A DNA stretch of 64,000 bases. Origin: Symbiodinium microadriaticum (taxonomy: Eukaryota > Sar > Dinophyceae > Suessiales > Symbiodiniaceae). The DNA lies in NCBI GenBank assembly GCA_001939145.1, contig LSRX01000461.1:102955-166954 (forward strand). Reading direction: 5' to 3'. The position numbers were made by a program, and so were the translations under genes. The notes under the pieces are model-generated. The model did not search any database and was not told where the DNA came from. It worked only from the letters and a program-made list of their open reading frames with translations. Below are positions 10,896 to 22,488 of this stretch, piece after piece (position 1 is the stretch's first letter; each line of letters opens with the position of its first letter).

Positions 10896-11397
10896 AGTAT
10901 TCCGAAGAAGCGCTTTGCCTTGGAGTTTCCGTTGAAGCAACCCAGAGACTTCGAAACTCTGCCAGCAGCTCGTCGGAACTCAGAACGAACCAGGGTGTAA
11001 GGTGTAAGGTTCAGGGTTTAGGGTTTGAGGTTTGCATGGGCTTTAGGGTTCAGTTTAGGGTTTGGGTTCGGGGTTTGGGGTCAGCACAGCTGTTCGGCAA
11101 GCCCCCAGCCGGCAGCGCATGAATGCGTCTTGCGGACCAGGATTCCCCCAACCCTACAGTAGAAGCCCAAGTTCAATCCTTAAGAGTAATGTGTAGAGAA
11201 TCCCAGCACTAATCGTCCTTATTCCGGTTTCCAGCATTTTGGGGTTTACTATACACCCTCGCAGATTTACAAGGCTCATGTTTGTCGGCCAGAGCACGAT
11301 GGGGCTTCACATTGACATGAGGTACTCGTCCATGTCAGGAGCTATGCAGCATGTCCACATCAACTTTAAAGTGGGGAGTGTTCAGGATTTTCAATAA
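10896..11397 (+). CDS. 3' part of an unknown gene, three exons, one TTTAGGG intron
   Basis: Proposed exons are 10896-10994, 11085-11140 and 11274-11397 (TAA at 11395-11397). Phases agree across both joins (0, then 2). Intron 1, at 10995-11084, is a 90-bp GT-AG intron made almost wholly of TTTAGGG variants. Intron 2, at 11141-11273, is GA-AG with G after the acceptor. The peptide starts basic (SIPKKRFALEFPLKQPRDF) and ends with LMFVGQSTMGLHIDMRYSS and a Met/His-rich tail. I do not recognise the family. The 5' end must lie upstream, where a small phase-compatible block near 10451-10493 is possible. Confidence 0.45.
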
Positions 11398-11619
11398 TGT
11401 CGTCTTGAACTGACATCTTCAGTGTGGTTCGGGTTGGTGCAGAAGGCATGTGTTTAGGAGTTCCAGTGTGGCGCCATTGCTTCCGGAAGACAGCAGTCCC
11501 TTATCCACTCCATAAACATCGAAGTCTCTCGCGAGATAGTTACACTACACCCGTACACCGAGCAACATAGTCGAGTCTTATATACTGTCCCTACACCCAC
11601 ACCCCCCAAATCCTTTTAG

Positions 11620-11714
11620 AACCACGAAACCTGTCTTCTTGGCTGCGCTGCACGCCGGCTTCGAAAGCTCCGGAGCCATGCGCTGTCGTGGACCTGGCCA
11701 GTGGCGCGAGTACC
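11620..11714 (+). CDS. Putative exon using GTTTAGGG as donor
   Basis: The acceptor AATCCTTTTAG is followed by 95 open bases that end directly at GTTTAGGG (11715). The translation includes TPASKAPEPCAVVDLASGAS. An overlapping frame in the same block is also open, so the reading frame is uncertain. Confidence 0.3.
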
Positions 11715-12146
11715 GTTTAGGGAATCTGGTAGTTCCTCTGTACATGCCGGTGACTTGGCCGGAGGAGAGTCGTTTGGGCTATTGTGACACCGTATTGCAT
11801 GATTATATAACGTCTTGTATTGTATCATATTACAGCGTCTCACATTACATGGTATTTTGTGGACTTTGTTGATTGTTGGGCTGCGGATTAAGATTCAGGG
11901 TCTGGGTCACATCCATCACAAGCATTCCTGTAGTACTCATATGCAACAAATCATCCTCAAGGCGCCTTGTTAATTATGTGACTACCCTATTGTGCCTATT
12001 CTACTTCTTAAGGGGATCCCTGCAAGGTTCCTTCAAAAAAGGAACCCTTCACGAACCTAAGCCCTAAACCCCTAAACCCCTAAACCCCTAAACCCTAAGC
12101 GTTATTCTAAGTTTTTAAGACCCTGAACTCCTGGATTGTTTATAGG

Positions 12147-12252
12147 TATTCAGGAGAGCCCTTAAAGGGGACCCTTCTCAACCCTACTTATGGCTCCCTT
12201 AAACCGGGACCTTGTTGAGAGGGTCTATATCCCCACGGGGACCCCCTAATCC
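12147..12252. mobile_element. Family G repeat
   Basis: This segment shares CTTAAAGGGGACC, AGAGGGTCT and GGACCCCCTAATCCT-type boxes in the same order with 43978-44058. Partly inverted GGGACC boxes suggest a foldback element. Its ends are not clearly defined. Confidence 0.5.
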
Positions 12253-12509
12253 TTCCTCCTACTGAAGGACGCCTGAGGCTAGTCCTGTGAGCTTCTGGTG
12301 CTGCAGTCACTTTAGCTTTCGGGGGCCTTATGTATTTCGACTAGGTTGTTTGGGGGTGTATTGAAGTTTATATAAACGTCAGCGAGCCCTCAGCTTCAGC
12401 CTCGCGACCCTGCCTGGAACCGCTGTAACTCGTGGCATCCGAGCCCCTAGAAGTCTAAGGACTCGGCTGTCCACAGCCGCACTTCCTGAATCCCGAACCC
12501 CAAGTCCAG

Positions 12510-12618
12510 GGACCCAGCCGCTGCGCCCTCACCCCTGCCAAACATCAGCAAGGAGAAGCCTGAAAAGGGCGCCAAGGACAAGGACAAAGGTGTTGTGCAA
12601 CCTTTGCCGCTGACGGAG
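12510..12618 (+). CDS. Putative lysine-rich exon
   Basis: CAAGTCCAG|G precedes 109 bp open in one frame and ending at GAG|GTGAGG. The peptide is Ala/Pro-rich, then strongly charged (ISKEKPEKGAKDKDKG), and looks like a disordered linker. Both splice sites fit the local pattern, starting in phase 2 and ending in phase 0. Partner exons are not assigned. Confidence 0.42.
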
Positions 12619-12679
12619 GTGAGGGTTTTTGGTTGACTCGACGTTGTCGGTGGCAGACAGTCCAACTTGTACGATTGCA

Positions 12680-12791
12680 TCATAGTCTCGCTGTCATCGT
12701 CATCATCACCGTCATCATCATCATCATCATCATCATCATCACCATCATCATCACAATCACCATCACCATCATCATCATCGTCATCATTATG

Positions 12792-12845
<54 letters not shown>

Positions 12846-12965
12846 GCCACCATCACCACCAACATCACCATCATGATCTTCATCATCATCACCACCATCA
12901 CCATCACCATAATCATGATGATGATGATCATCATCACCATAATCATGATGATGGTGATCATCATT

Positions 12966-12999
<34 letters not shown>

Positions 13000-13065
13000 C
13001 CATCATAATCATCATGATCATCATCGTCAGCGTCGCCATTTCGACAATCCTCATATCATCATTCC
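12680..13065. repeat. Large ATC/CAT microsatellite
   Basis: About 385 bp of CAT/ATC triplets with scattered CAC, CGT and ATG interruptions. The long Ile-rich (plus) and Met-rich (minus) frames across it are repeat artefacts. A pyrimidine-only CCCCCT/CCT run follows at 13145-13195. Confidence 0.97.
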
Positions 13066-13611
13066 CGATGTCATCATCGTAGTCCCCATCACCGTCGTCA
13101 TGGTCATTACCATGTATATTACTACTAGTAGCGTCATTATCGTGCCTCCCCCTCCCCCTCCCCCTCCTCCTCCTCCTCCTCCTTCGCCTCCTCTTCCGCA
13201 CGCATCATAATTATTACACCATCGCCAGCAGCGTCGATATCACCATCATCACCGCCATGCCTATCTGTGCAATCGTCACCACCGCCATCAAGTCATCAGC
13301 TCCTAAATGGCACGGCTCTCGGGTTTAGGGTTTTGGGTCCCCTACACCTTAAACCATCTTAAGCCGCAAGGTTTTTAAAGTTAGTCGGGTTTACAGTTTG
13401 CACAGTTGAGTGTTTTGGCCTCTAGCCTAGGCCCACTGAAGGATCTCTGAGTAAGGGCTGCGTATAGCTAAGTTGAAGCCCTCGAAGCTGAGGATCCTGG
13501 GTGTGAGCTTTAGGGCTGCAGGGTTCGGGGCTTAAGGGTTTAGGGCTTGTAGGTTTGGGGTCTAAATGTAGGATTTTGAACCTCTGCGCCCTACACCGGA
13601 GAGCTCAAAAG

Positions 13612-13672
13612 GCTCATGTGCAGGTCTGGTATAAGCAGATCGTAGACGCCAACAGCGCCACGAGTAGCAGAT
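13612..13672 (+). CDS. Putative exon, unknown protein
   Basis: CTCAAAAG|G is followed by AHVQVWYKQIVDANSATSSR and a donor GTGAAG at 13673. The longer frame extending left from 13555 is also open (ALHRRAQK precedes), so the true start may be upstream. Confidence 0.35.
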
Positions 13673-13831
13673 GTGAAGTATGTCTCTCTGCCCTTCACCC
13701 TGCGCCTAATTGTGGCCCTGCAAACCTCTCGACGAAAAGCCCAATACCCTCAATTTCTAAACCCTGCCTTGTCCTGCAGAGACCCTTAATTCATCAGGCA
13801 AGTTTGCAATATCTCATCAGGCCAGGCCATA

Positions 13832-13909
13832 TGGGTAGTTCGTTTTTGGGTCCCCAACATAGTACGGCAAAAGGACCCTGAAAGGGACCCTAGTTTAGAG
13901 AACTACCCA
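13832..13909. mobile_element. Foldback element, family D (short copy)
   Basis: ATGGGTAGTTCG on the left faces GTTTAGAGAACTACCCAT on the right, with an internally deleted centre. It is one of the shorter family D copies. Confidence 0.65.
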
Positions 13910-14178
13910 TATCATGCCCCTACTAAACCCTGCGTCCGGCAACAGAAAGGCAAAATCCAGACTCCAAGCCCAAACCCAGGCCCCAACACTAAACCTCAAA
14001 TTAAACCCAGAAGCCGAAAGCTAAAAGCCCTAAACCCAAACCGATAGCCTCAAACCCTGAACTCCAGCCGTATAGTATTGCCATTTCTGCTACTATTATT
14101 AGTATTATTATTATCGAAACCAGCATCTGGATCTTTTTATTAAACCTCACCCGAGCTCTAAGTAAGGCGCCTTTGCAG

Positions 14179-14578
14179 GTGGTCCATCGCGCCTCGAAGC
14201 TGCTGGCCGCGAAGAACGCCATGCCAAAGCTAACGGAAGCTTGGGCTTCGTGGGTTAAAGGGGGGTTGGGGTTTGGGGTTTAGGGTTTAGGGTTGAGGGT
14301 TGAGGGTTTAGTGTTTAGGGTTTGGGTTTAGGGTTTAGGGTTTAGGGTTTAGGGTTCAGGGTTCAGGGTTTAGGGTTTAGGGTTCAACAGGGTTTAGGGT
14401 TTGGGGTTAAGGGTTAAGGGTTTGGGTTCAGGGTTTAGGGTTTAGGGCTTCGTGCGCTAAACAGGTGTTGTTGCAGGCTTTGTTGGTGGTGTCGGAGGAG
14501 GTTTGCAGGATTTTCGTTTGCCTACCTAGTGCATTCCCGTTGCTTGAACCGTACAGAATTATGAACCTTCTAGACTAG
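14179..14578 (+). CDS. Two exons joined across a 223-bp TTTAGGG intron
   Basis: Exon 14179-14253 (25 codons, VVHRASKLLAAKNAMPKLTE onward) follows CTTTGCAG|G and ends at TGG|GTTAAA. Exon 14477-14578 follows TTGTTGCAG|G and continues in frame to TAG. Both junctions are phase 0. The intron, 14254-14476, is almost entirely TTTAGGG, TTTGGGG and TTGAGGG units, with a normal TTGTTGCAG end. The product is unknown. Upstream exons may include 13612-13672, but its end phase (1) requires another exon between. Confidence 0.45.
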
Positions 14579-15084
14579 AGGCCATGACCCAGACGCCTGT
14601 TATGGGCGTTTTGGCACGTGGGATGCGAGTTTTGGGGGCGTCTCGTTACTTTTGGGGTCGGAGTCATACTGAGGCCCACATCTCCAACTCTGCAGCCCGA
14701 ACCGGAGCCCAAAACCCTAAAGCCCTAAAGCCCAAGCCCTAAAAACCCCCCAAAAAACCCCTAAACCCTAAACCCCCAAACCCCGAATCCCAACATTGAG
14801 GCCCCTACATCGCACAGCTTCAGACTGCCCTAATCCCCAAGCCCTGAACCCTCGGCCCCTCCTCTAGCCCGCATTCCATAATCACGCAATCAAGATCCCC
14901 TCCGGCTGGCTGGTGCTGGAACATCTTGGGGGGGCCCTTTGGGTGATATCGGATTTAGGGCTTTANTGTGGCTATGGCGGTGTCTGGTTTCTGCATCCTT
15001 TTTTTTCATACAGTTCCAAAGCCCTACCCTAAACCCTAAACCCTAAACCAAAAGATCTTTCGGCTCGTTGGGTTGCAATCTGAT

Positions 15085-15298
15085 GGGTAGTTGTCTAAAC
15101 TCGGGTCCCTTTCAGGGTCCCGTTTACAAGGGTGCCGTGCTATTTTGGTGACCTTAAAGGGGCTTCACGGGATCCTACTGTTGATGATATAAATCCTGCA
15201 TTACCTTAAGGACCCTAAACTATGGGAATTATGGTATATTCCTTATTATGGGTGATGCAGGATTTATATCATCAACCGTAGTTTAGGGAACTGCCCTT
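15085..15298. mobile_element. Family D element with a family B element nested inside
   Basis: The outer ends GGGTAGTTGTCTAAACTCGG and TTTAGGGAACTGCCC belong to family D. Between about 15179 and 15281 lies a complete family B foldback, with GATGATATAAATCCTGCA at its left end and TGCAGGATTTATATCATC at its right. The order shows that B inserted into an existing D copy. Confidence 0.8.
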
Positions 15299-15756
15299 AT
15301 CGAGAACCAGAACCCTTCTGACCCGGCGAGCGTCTCAGGATGAAGTTGCTGCTTGAGGCACATAGGATTTAGGGTTCAGCATTTAGGGGTTTAGGGCGTT
15401 TGGGGGTTTGGGGGTTTAGGGGTTGTTTAGGGGCTTATGGGTTTAGGAGCTAGGTTTCAGGCTGTAGAAGCCGGCATAAGCCTACCAAAGCCTAACGGAG
15501 ACATGCAGGTACCCTACGAAGATGCAGCGACCTCTTTTGTCAAAGCTCTGAACGCAAAGCGCAAAATTCCAAACCCTGTATCCTGGAGCCCCGATCCCTG
15601 ACCGCTGGCCCATCAACCTCAATCCTCGACACTGTGGAAGTATGATACGACAGAAGTGGAACCTCTAGCCCTAAAGCCTTATCCTGGAGGAGCCTGACTC
15701 GCCGACCACCGGGCGTGTGCGGGAAGAGCGCTTCCGCAGCGTTCTGGAAGAGGCCA

Positions 15757-18368
15757 ATGGCAGGGTCGAAAGCCAAAAGACATCGAATCCTTCACCCCCA
15801 AACTCCGATACCCAAAGGGAAGGTGGCAAGCCAGCCCAAATCAGAGCACCTCAACCCTAAATCCCTCAATGCGTGAAGCCCCTGAGCCTAGAAAGAACCC
15901 TGCTAGAACCCTGAAAGGTTCTCTGTTAGGTTCCCTTGTAGACTCTTGACCGTGTGGAAGCCGGAAGCTTGGAGGGTGATGATGAAAGTAGGGTTTATAG
16001 GGTTCAATGTTCAGGGTTTATAGGGTTCAGGGTTTAAGGAGATTAGGGTACTAGCTAGGCCTTTGGGGCTTTCTAAGATTTTGCTTCTTGGGCCGAAGAG
16101 AATCCTTTCTTCGAGCAATTTTCGCAGGGTTTGAAGTGCCGCAGCTCGAGTAGAGGGAATCCCAGCACTTCTTCGGTTTAGGGTTTAGGGCTTTTGGGGT
16201 TTAGGGGTTTAGGGTTTAGGGTTTAGGGTTATCCTGTTCCGACCTTCTGGGACTCGCTAAACTAAAATCCTGATCCCTGCTTGTCCCACATCGTCTGGTA
16301 TTACTAGGAATAGTTTCTGTTAGTATGGCTCTGTGTTCCTCTGCTATATGATTATTACCACCGTGATTATTACCACCGTCAAAGAACACCCTAAACCCTA
16401 AACTCTAAGCCCTAAACCCTAAACCCTAACCCTTCTGAAGGTGGCAAGCCAAGAGCTGTCCCCAGAGGAGCTACAGGTGGTCTTCCCCGAGACTGGGCCT
16501 TCTTTCGGAACGCATGTGAGAATGTTCATTGGGGGTGCAGGGGGGTTTGGGGGCTATTGGAGTTTAGAGCTGCGAACGCTAAACCCTAAACTGCCATGTT
16601 TTGAGTTGTGGGTTTTGTTGTTGCAAGTGCAGGGTCTTTTGGTGTTGGGTGGTGTGTTGTCGTGAGAGCAAATAATATAGGGGCCTCAACAAGTAGAATA
16701 GGCAGAACAGGGTTTCGGGGTATATTATACGATAACTAGCCCACGCTGCTCTGCTGGGAATCACGATCATATAGGGGGCCGAAGAATTAGAATAGGGTAT
16801 TGGGGCTCCCCTAGAGTATAGTTATAATAACGAACCCTCGGGAAGAATGTTGGTGATTGTTATTCAAATTTTGCTTCTATAGTAGACATGCATATGTGAG
16901 GGAGGGAGGGGTTGATGCGGATGCATAGCGCAGCTGATGCACGTTGTGTATATCCTGCATCTGCAGGCGTTTTGGGAGTATCGACTCCTCCCAATAAATA
17001 TGTAAGGCCAGACTGCTAAACTATGTACAACCTGAATCCGTAATCTTCTCGGATTATCGACCACTACTATAAATGCATACCTTTGGTTGGCGATCTCAGT
17101 AGCCAGTATATCAGCCACCATGGTCTGAACCCAGATGTTCCCACAGTTGAGGAGAAGCACATCATCACCAGAACCTGAGCGAAGCGTTCCAGCTTGCAGA
17201 ATGGAAGAATTGCCCGGCAGCTTACAATGCTCTGCTGCGTGGCGAAAAAGCTCGCTTCTCGCAGCCCGTCACAAACCCTCAGCTCCCAATTCCTACGATC
17301 CTGAAAGTCCGACTATATGTGGGTTATGCCGGGATGATACCACCACTTCTCCACGCACCCCTATATTCCGCAACTTAGTCGCAAAGCTTTTTCTCTTTAG
17401 GCTTTTGTCGTGGCCGCAATCATTGACCTTTCGCGAGGGTCCAGAACCACAGGACTTCGAAACCCAAGGCTTGTTCGACAGTCATGGCAAAAACCTGACA
17501 AAGAAAGAGAACTGGTGACAATAAACGTCAAGAAAACGCAAAAAAAAACAATAATAGACAATTCCGGACAAATTTAAAAGTTTGTAAAAGCTTTTCAAAG
17601 TTGAAACATTTTTCAAGGTTTTCAAAGGCTTTGAGCACTATGTTAAAACTCTTTCAAAGTTGTTAAAACAGGTACCAGAGATAAAAGAACAAGCTCGATG
17701 ATGTACAGGATGAAGAAGACCTGGCACAGGGTGTTGTTCATCGACTCAAGCAAGATTTTTCATTATCGAAGATGCGCGAAGCACTCTTTTTTTCCGCGAT
17801 GTCTGCAACTATGGTACGCCAATTGATTTGTTGCACAAATAAGTTAGACTGTCGAAAGCCAGCCGAAACCAGGGGCAATCCGGCCTGTAATTTTTTTTTA
17901 TGAATAGTTGAACGTATTTCAATCTAAATTCTACCGAAACAAACTTGACCAGACTGAGCCAGGTTTTATATGTCTTTTTGTTCTTCCGAACATAGGGGCG
18001 ACGTTGTGATTCGTTTTGTGGGAGGGAGTTTTGAGCAGAAGACCCTGAGCAAACGCCACCAAAATCACAACAACAGACTTGCACAAAACAATCACCAAAC
18101 AAACACAAACAATCAACAGCAACTAAACTCATAAAAAGACAAAATAAGACAAACAATTACAAACAATACAACAAATAATGCCAAACGCAAACAAATACTG
18201 AAATTGATTGGTAGCATCTCTCGCTAATTATATTTACAAATTCCATTACATTGGATGATGACTTTCATGTTACATTACATTGGATAGTGACTTTCATTCA
18301 ATGAATAGCTTGATCACCCTGTCCTCGCCGATGTTGTAGAACAGCAGGAAGCCAGCACCGGAATTTGA
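15757..18368 (+). CDS. Hypothetical 193-aa protein gene, six exons, all phase 0
   Basis: Proposed exons are 15757-15822, 16441-16515, 17172-17318, 17401-17514, 17694-17813 and 18309-18368. All five introns are GT-AG and all joins fall between codons. The protein would begin MAGSKAKRHRILHPQTPI (basic). It continues with an acidic SPEELQVVFPETGPSFG segment, NLSEAFQLAEWKNCPAAYN, a LKVRLY/AFVVAAIIDL stretch, a charged tail with DDVQDEEDLAQGVVHRLKQ, and ends LADVVEQQEASTGI. A minus-strand hydrophobic frame over 17.7 kb is the antisense of the acidic exon and is rejected. Intron 1 is bracketed by a 15-bp direct repeat, and intron 2 carries two family C elements. No known family is recognised. The fifth acceptor (CAAG|C) and the start codon are the weakest points. 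Confidence 0.5.
16673..16850. mobile_element. Two adjacent family C elements inside an intron
   Basis: TATAGGGGCC...TAGAATAGG at 16675 and TAGGGGGCCGAAGAATTAGA at 16771 start two degenerate family C copies. Other copies are at 34.05, 37.61, 41.93, 48.75 and 51.77 kb. Both lie in the proposed intron 16516-17171. Confidence 0.55.
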
Positions 18369-18689
18369 ATCACTCACAAAAAACGAAAATGAGCAACACA
18401 AAAGCTTTAAGAACACATACTAGCAAATGAAAGCAAACAAAGTCAAAAACACAAACAAACAAGGCCAAAGTTCGCCAAGTGCGGGAAAAAATGAGGTTGT
18501 AGGCCTAAGGTTAAAAGGTGTTGTTAATGTAAGCTTGTGGTTTTGGAGCCTCGCAAAAGGTTAAGGACGCAAGTACGTGTTTTGTTGCACTTCACCGACC
18601 GAGTTTACAGCAGCAAACGAAGCTGAAGCCTTAATTAGATCTTGGACCTCTAATCTTTTGAAAGCTTTGTCATCTTATTTGTACCTGGG

Positions 18690-18830
18690 CATACATGCAT
18701 TCATGCATGTATGCATGTATGTGTGTATGCACGTATGCACGTATGTATGTACGTACGTATGTATGTATGTATGTATGCATGTATGTATGTATGTATGTAG
18801 GTATGTACGTATGTATGTGTGATGTATGTG
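18690..18830. repeat. GTAT/CATG microsatellite
   Basis: Tetranucleotide TATG/GTAT units with ACGT variants. The Met/Cys/Tyr- and His/Thr/Tyr-rich frames here are artefacts. Confidence 0.95.
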
Positions 18831-19109
18831 TGTCTGTCTGTATGTTTTGTGAAGTCCTCCGCCGCAGGTCAGCACGGGCAGGGGGCCTCGGAACCCGCTC
18901 GCTCTTCTGTGTTGCCTTGTTTTTGGAGGCCTGGAAGCGAAAGTCCAACAAAATCTAAATCCTAAACCCTAAACCCTAAACCCTAAACCCCTAAACCATG
19001 CTCCTTATGCTTACGCCATGGGCTTCCTTTGAGCCGGCTAAGGAAGCGAGCTTTGTGTCACAGAAGCTCGTTCAGTCGCCCGGGCCCCTGGTTTGTAGCA
19101 GGATCCGAT

Positions 19110-19250
19110 AGAGTTGAGGACTTAGGGTTCAGGGTTTAGGGTTTTTAGGGTTTTTAGGGTTTTTAGGGTTTAGGGTTTTTAGGGTTTAGGGTGTAGGGTT
19201 TTAGGGTTTAGGATTTAGGGTTTAGGGTTTAGGATTTAGGGTTTGCATGT
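19110..19250 (+). repeat. TTTAGGG/TTTTTAGGG tract
   Basis: Degenerate G-rich telomeric units with longer T runs (TTTTTAGGG). From 18.4 to 21.7 kb outside such tracts and microsatellites I see only short, weak coding-like blocks, for example ASMYHNSVGRVLR near 20518. Confidence 0.8.
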
Positions 19251-19934
19251 CATGGCGCCAATGAGATATGCCTGCCCTGATTCGTACTGCGATCCGGGAT
19301 GTCCCTTCAGATAGACCCTCGAGCTTCTTTAGTCTTTTCTGACTCGTAAGGCCCTTGCAAGCCCCCCCTACCATAGCCGCAGATTCATACCCATGAAACC
19401 CGAAGGGTGCGCCGAAGAGTAGTATTTCGGGCTTATGTGATAGATCAAGGTGCTTATACAGGGGTTCATACAGGGTGTTCACAGGGTTTTGTTAGGGCTT
19501 AGGGTTTATATAAGGTTAAGGGTTTATATAGGGTCTAGGCTGCCCTTGTCCGGGGATTTCCAGATCGGTTTCGTGCTGGGGCTCCGACCGCCGGCCTCCC
19601 AGTGGAAGTGCTGGCGGTTTCGTTCCAGGGTTTAGTGAACCCTAAGCCCTATAAACCCTCAACCCTAAACCCTAAATCCAAAACCCTAAACACTAAACCC
19701 TAAACTGAATGTAGGGGTCTAGGCCTTAAAGGTACAGGGTTTAGGGTTTAGGGTTTAGGGGTTAGGGTTCAGGCTTTAGTGGGTAGGGTTCAGGGTTTAG
19801 GGTTTGCGGAAAGCGGAGCCTTTAATGTCCAAAGCCACAGGACCCTAGGGATCCCAGGCCGTGAACCTGATCCTGGAGGTTGGTAGCAGTAAAGCTCACA
19901 CAAGCACACATACATGCACGTAGGTAGGTGTGTA

Positions 19935-19983
19935 TATGGATACATGTACATTCTTTATATATCTATCTATATATATATATATA

Positions 19984-20014
<31 letters not shown>

Positions 20015-20045
20015 CATATACACACACATACATGTATATGCGTAT
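19935..20045. repeat. TA/TC microsatellite
   Basis: ATCTATCTATATATATA, then CTCTCTCTC, then TATATATA. The overlapping Ile/Tyr-rich frames are artefacts. Confidence 0.95.
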
Positions 20046-20159
20046 ATGCATATTATGTGCATGCTCCCTATACATATAGTATCCTATCCCCCTTCCCACA
20101 TGAGAGCAAGCACGAGAGTATTGCGGCAGCGTTGGTGTTTCTATCCCCGATCATATGTG

Positions 20160-20259
20160 AGTTTCTGAAAATAAGGGGTACCTTATTTTGGGGTCCTTAT
20201 AATAAGGATCCTACTATATAGGGTGCTATACTAGGGTGGCCTATTTTCGGAAACCCCCA
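20160..20259. mobile_element. Foldback element, family A
   Basis: Ends GTTTCTGAAAATAAGGGG and CTATTTTCGGAAACCCCC are inverted repeats. The core AAGGATCCTACTATATAGGG is shared with the copy at 5.65 kb. A related element forms intron 1 of the carboxypeptidase gene. Confidence 0.75.
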
Positions 20260-21736
20260 TAGGCCGTTGGCTTGGGCCCCCCCAGAACTGTCCCATTTCA
20301 GGTCACCACAGGCCCGCGCTGGGATCAGCCACTTCAGGTTGTTTGTGGCGGGAGGGGGGGGGGGGGGGGGTCGGTGGGCAGAGCAACGTGGAAAAATGTT
20401 GAGGTTTCAGTGTTTTGGGTTCTGAGTTTTCGTTTTCTTGTACGAAGCCTAAACCCTAAATCCTAAATCCTATGACGCAGTGATGTCTGTTGCGGTCCGC
20501 TGTTTTCTAAGACTCCGAGGCGTCGATGTATCACAATAGCGTTGGCAGAGTGCTACGGTTTTGTGAACATGGGTTTTCTTAATTTGTTGTGTTTAGGGTT
20601 TAGGGCTTACACTTTGTTGTTAGAGGGGCTTCAACCGTTGGTTTAATGTTAGAAGTGCTAGAAGTGCAGCAGCATTGCTGACCGTCATCGCCGGCAGAAG
20701 AGGCACTAAAGGTAGGTTGTATGCACCGGGGACATGGTGGAGTGGATTCTTACAAAAGCCCGTCGTAGTCTGACGATTCCCACCTCCACTCTCCCATTAG
20801 CAGCAGCACCAGTAGCTGCAACAGGGAAGAATGCAAGGGCTGCAACGAAGCCAAGATGCTGTGCAAACACTAAATACTTTGAGGGGTTTCGGGCTTTTCT
20901 TAAACCCCAACCGGCTTAGAATCCATAATCCGAGTCCATCAATTCGAGGGTCTTGCTTCGAAAAGTTCATACTCTCCCTGGACCTGGACCTCAACTGTAG
21001 AACCCTTTTGTCGTTCGCCTAGTTTCCTTCATTTGGGTCCCTGGCGGAATGTTGAAGGAAACCATCGTTTGGCAACGGCAAAAGCAACAATCTGCCACTC
21101 TTGTGGGTTTCAGGTTGGCGAACCATGTCACACATGGACTGTTACCGACACGCTGCTTCTGCTTGCTTACTTGGCGTTGTATGGTTGCGAATGAATTCAT
21201 GTTTAATGATCCGGCACCAAACCCTAAACAGCGGCCTTAAACCCTAAACCCGGTGCCCAACCCCTAAACCAGGACAGAGAACCTGAATCGGCTAATTCTC
21301 ATCTTCGACGGCCAACATGTGTTTGTTTTTTTCATCGCTGCCTAGGCTCAGAGGAATTACGTCTTAGGGTTCAGGGTTTGCTCTGGCGGTTTGGACTTCG
21401 GGGGGGAGTCTCGTAGATGCAAAGTTGCCTGCAAAATGCGCGCCCACGCAGGTTTTAGGGGTCCCTAAACCCTAAACCCGAAACCCTAATGCTCCTGGCC
21501 ACCCAAGGCGACACACCATAAATCGCGGCAACCAGTCCAGCTCTATAGGTAATCGGGAAGGAGGTTCGCAATGGTCTCTAAGCCCTAAACTTCCCGAACC
21601 CTAAATTCCCAAGCCCTAAACTTTGCGCCTAAACAGCATACGACCCCTAAGGACCAGCATGCGACCCCATAAGGACCAGTTTCGACCGCCCGCTCTCAAA
21701 GCGACACGAAGACTCCAGAGCCTCCCCAAAGGCTCC

Positions 21737-21784
21737 ATGTATGTCTGTATGTATGTGTGTATGTTGCACATATGTATGTCAATG

Positions 21785-21835
<51 letters not shown>
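21737..21835. repeat. GTAT and long TA microsatellite
   Basis: GTATGT units followed by about 20 TA units. The N gap that begins 240 bp downstream is flanked by CCGA/ACCC simple repeats. Confidence 0.95.
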
Positions 21836-22072
21836 CTATTGTTACATGTAATCGATGGATGTTTGCCCTCCCCGATCCTTTCATTCCTGCAGAGTCCTTT
21901 ACTGGGCTCTCCTCCGGAGGTTGCATTGTTCACTTGTTTCTTAAGCTCAGCGCTAGTGGTTGCTTAAAAGCCATTGCTTTTTGTGGACCACCGTCTCTAG
22001 CAGCAACACCCTTTCTCACCACCAATGCAAGATATTGCAAGCAAGACCGACCGACCGACCCACCCACCCGCC

Positions 22073-22488
22073 NNNNNNNNNNNNNNNNNNNNNNNNNNNN
22101 NNNNNNNNNNNNNNNNNNNNNNNNNNNNNNNNNNNNNNNNNNNNNNNNNNNNNNNNNNNNNNNNNNNNNNNNNNNNNNNNNNNNNNNNNNNNNNNNNNNN
22201 NNNNNNNNNNNNNNNNNNNNNNNNNNNNNNNNNNNNNNNNNNNNNNNNNNNNNNNNNNNNNNNNNNNNNNNNNNNNNNNNNNNNNNNNNNNNNNNNNNNN
22301 NNNNNNNNNNNNNNNNNNNNNNNNNNNNNNNNNNNNNNNNNNNNNNNNNNNNNNNNNNNNNNNNNNNNNNNNNNNNNNNNNNNNNNNNNNNNNNNNNNNN
22401 NNNNNNNNNNNNNNNNNNNNNNNNNNNNNNNNNNNNNNNNNNNNNNNNNNNNNNNNNNNNNNNNNNNNNNNNNNNNNNNNNNNNNNNN
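22073..22488. other. Assembly gap (416 N)
   Basis: Unknown sequence. CGACCGACCGACC lies on the left edge and GACCGACCGACC on the right, so the gap probably hides a CCGA-type simple repeat. Frames reported across it have no meaning. Confidence 0.95.

Noticed and set aside
12633..13201. 149-aa and 173-aa ORFs rich in Ile or Met
   Set aside because: They are translations of an ATC/CAT microsatellite in two frames.
17809..18156. Minus-strand hydrophobic ORFs suggesting a membrane protein
   Set aside because: The stretch is T/G-rich intron-like DNA on that strand. The neighbouring hydrophobic minus frame is the antisense of an acidic plus-strand exon.
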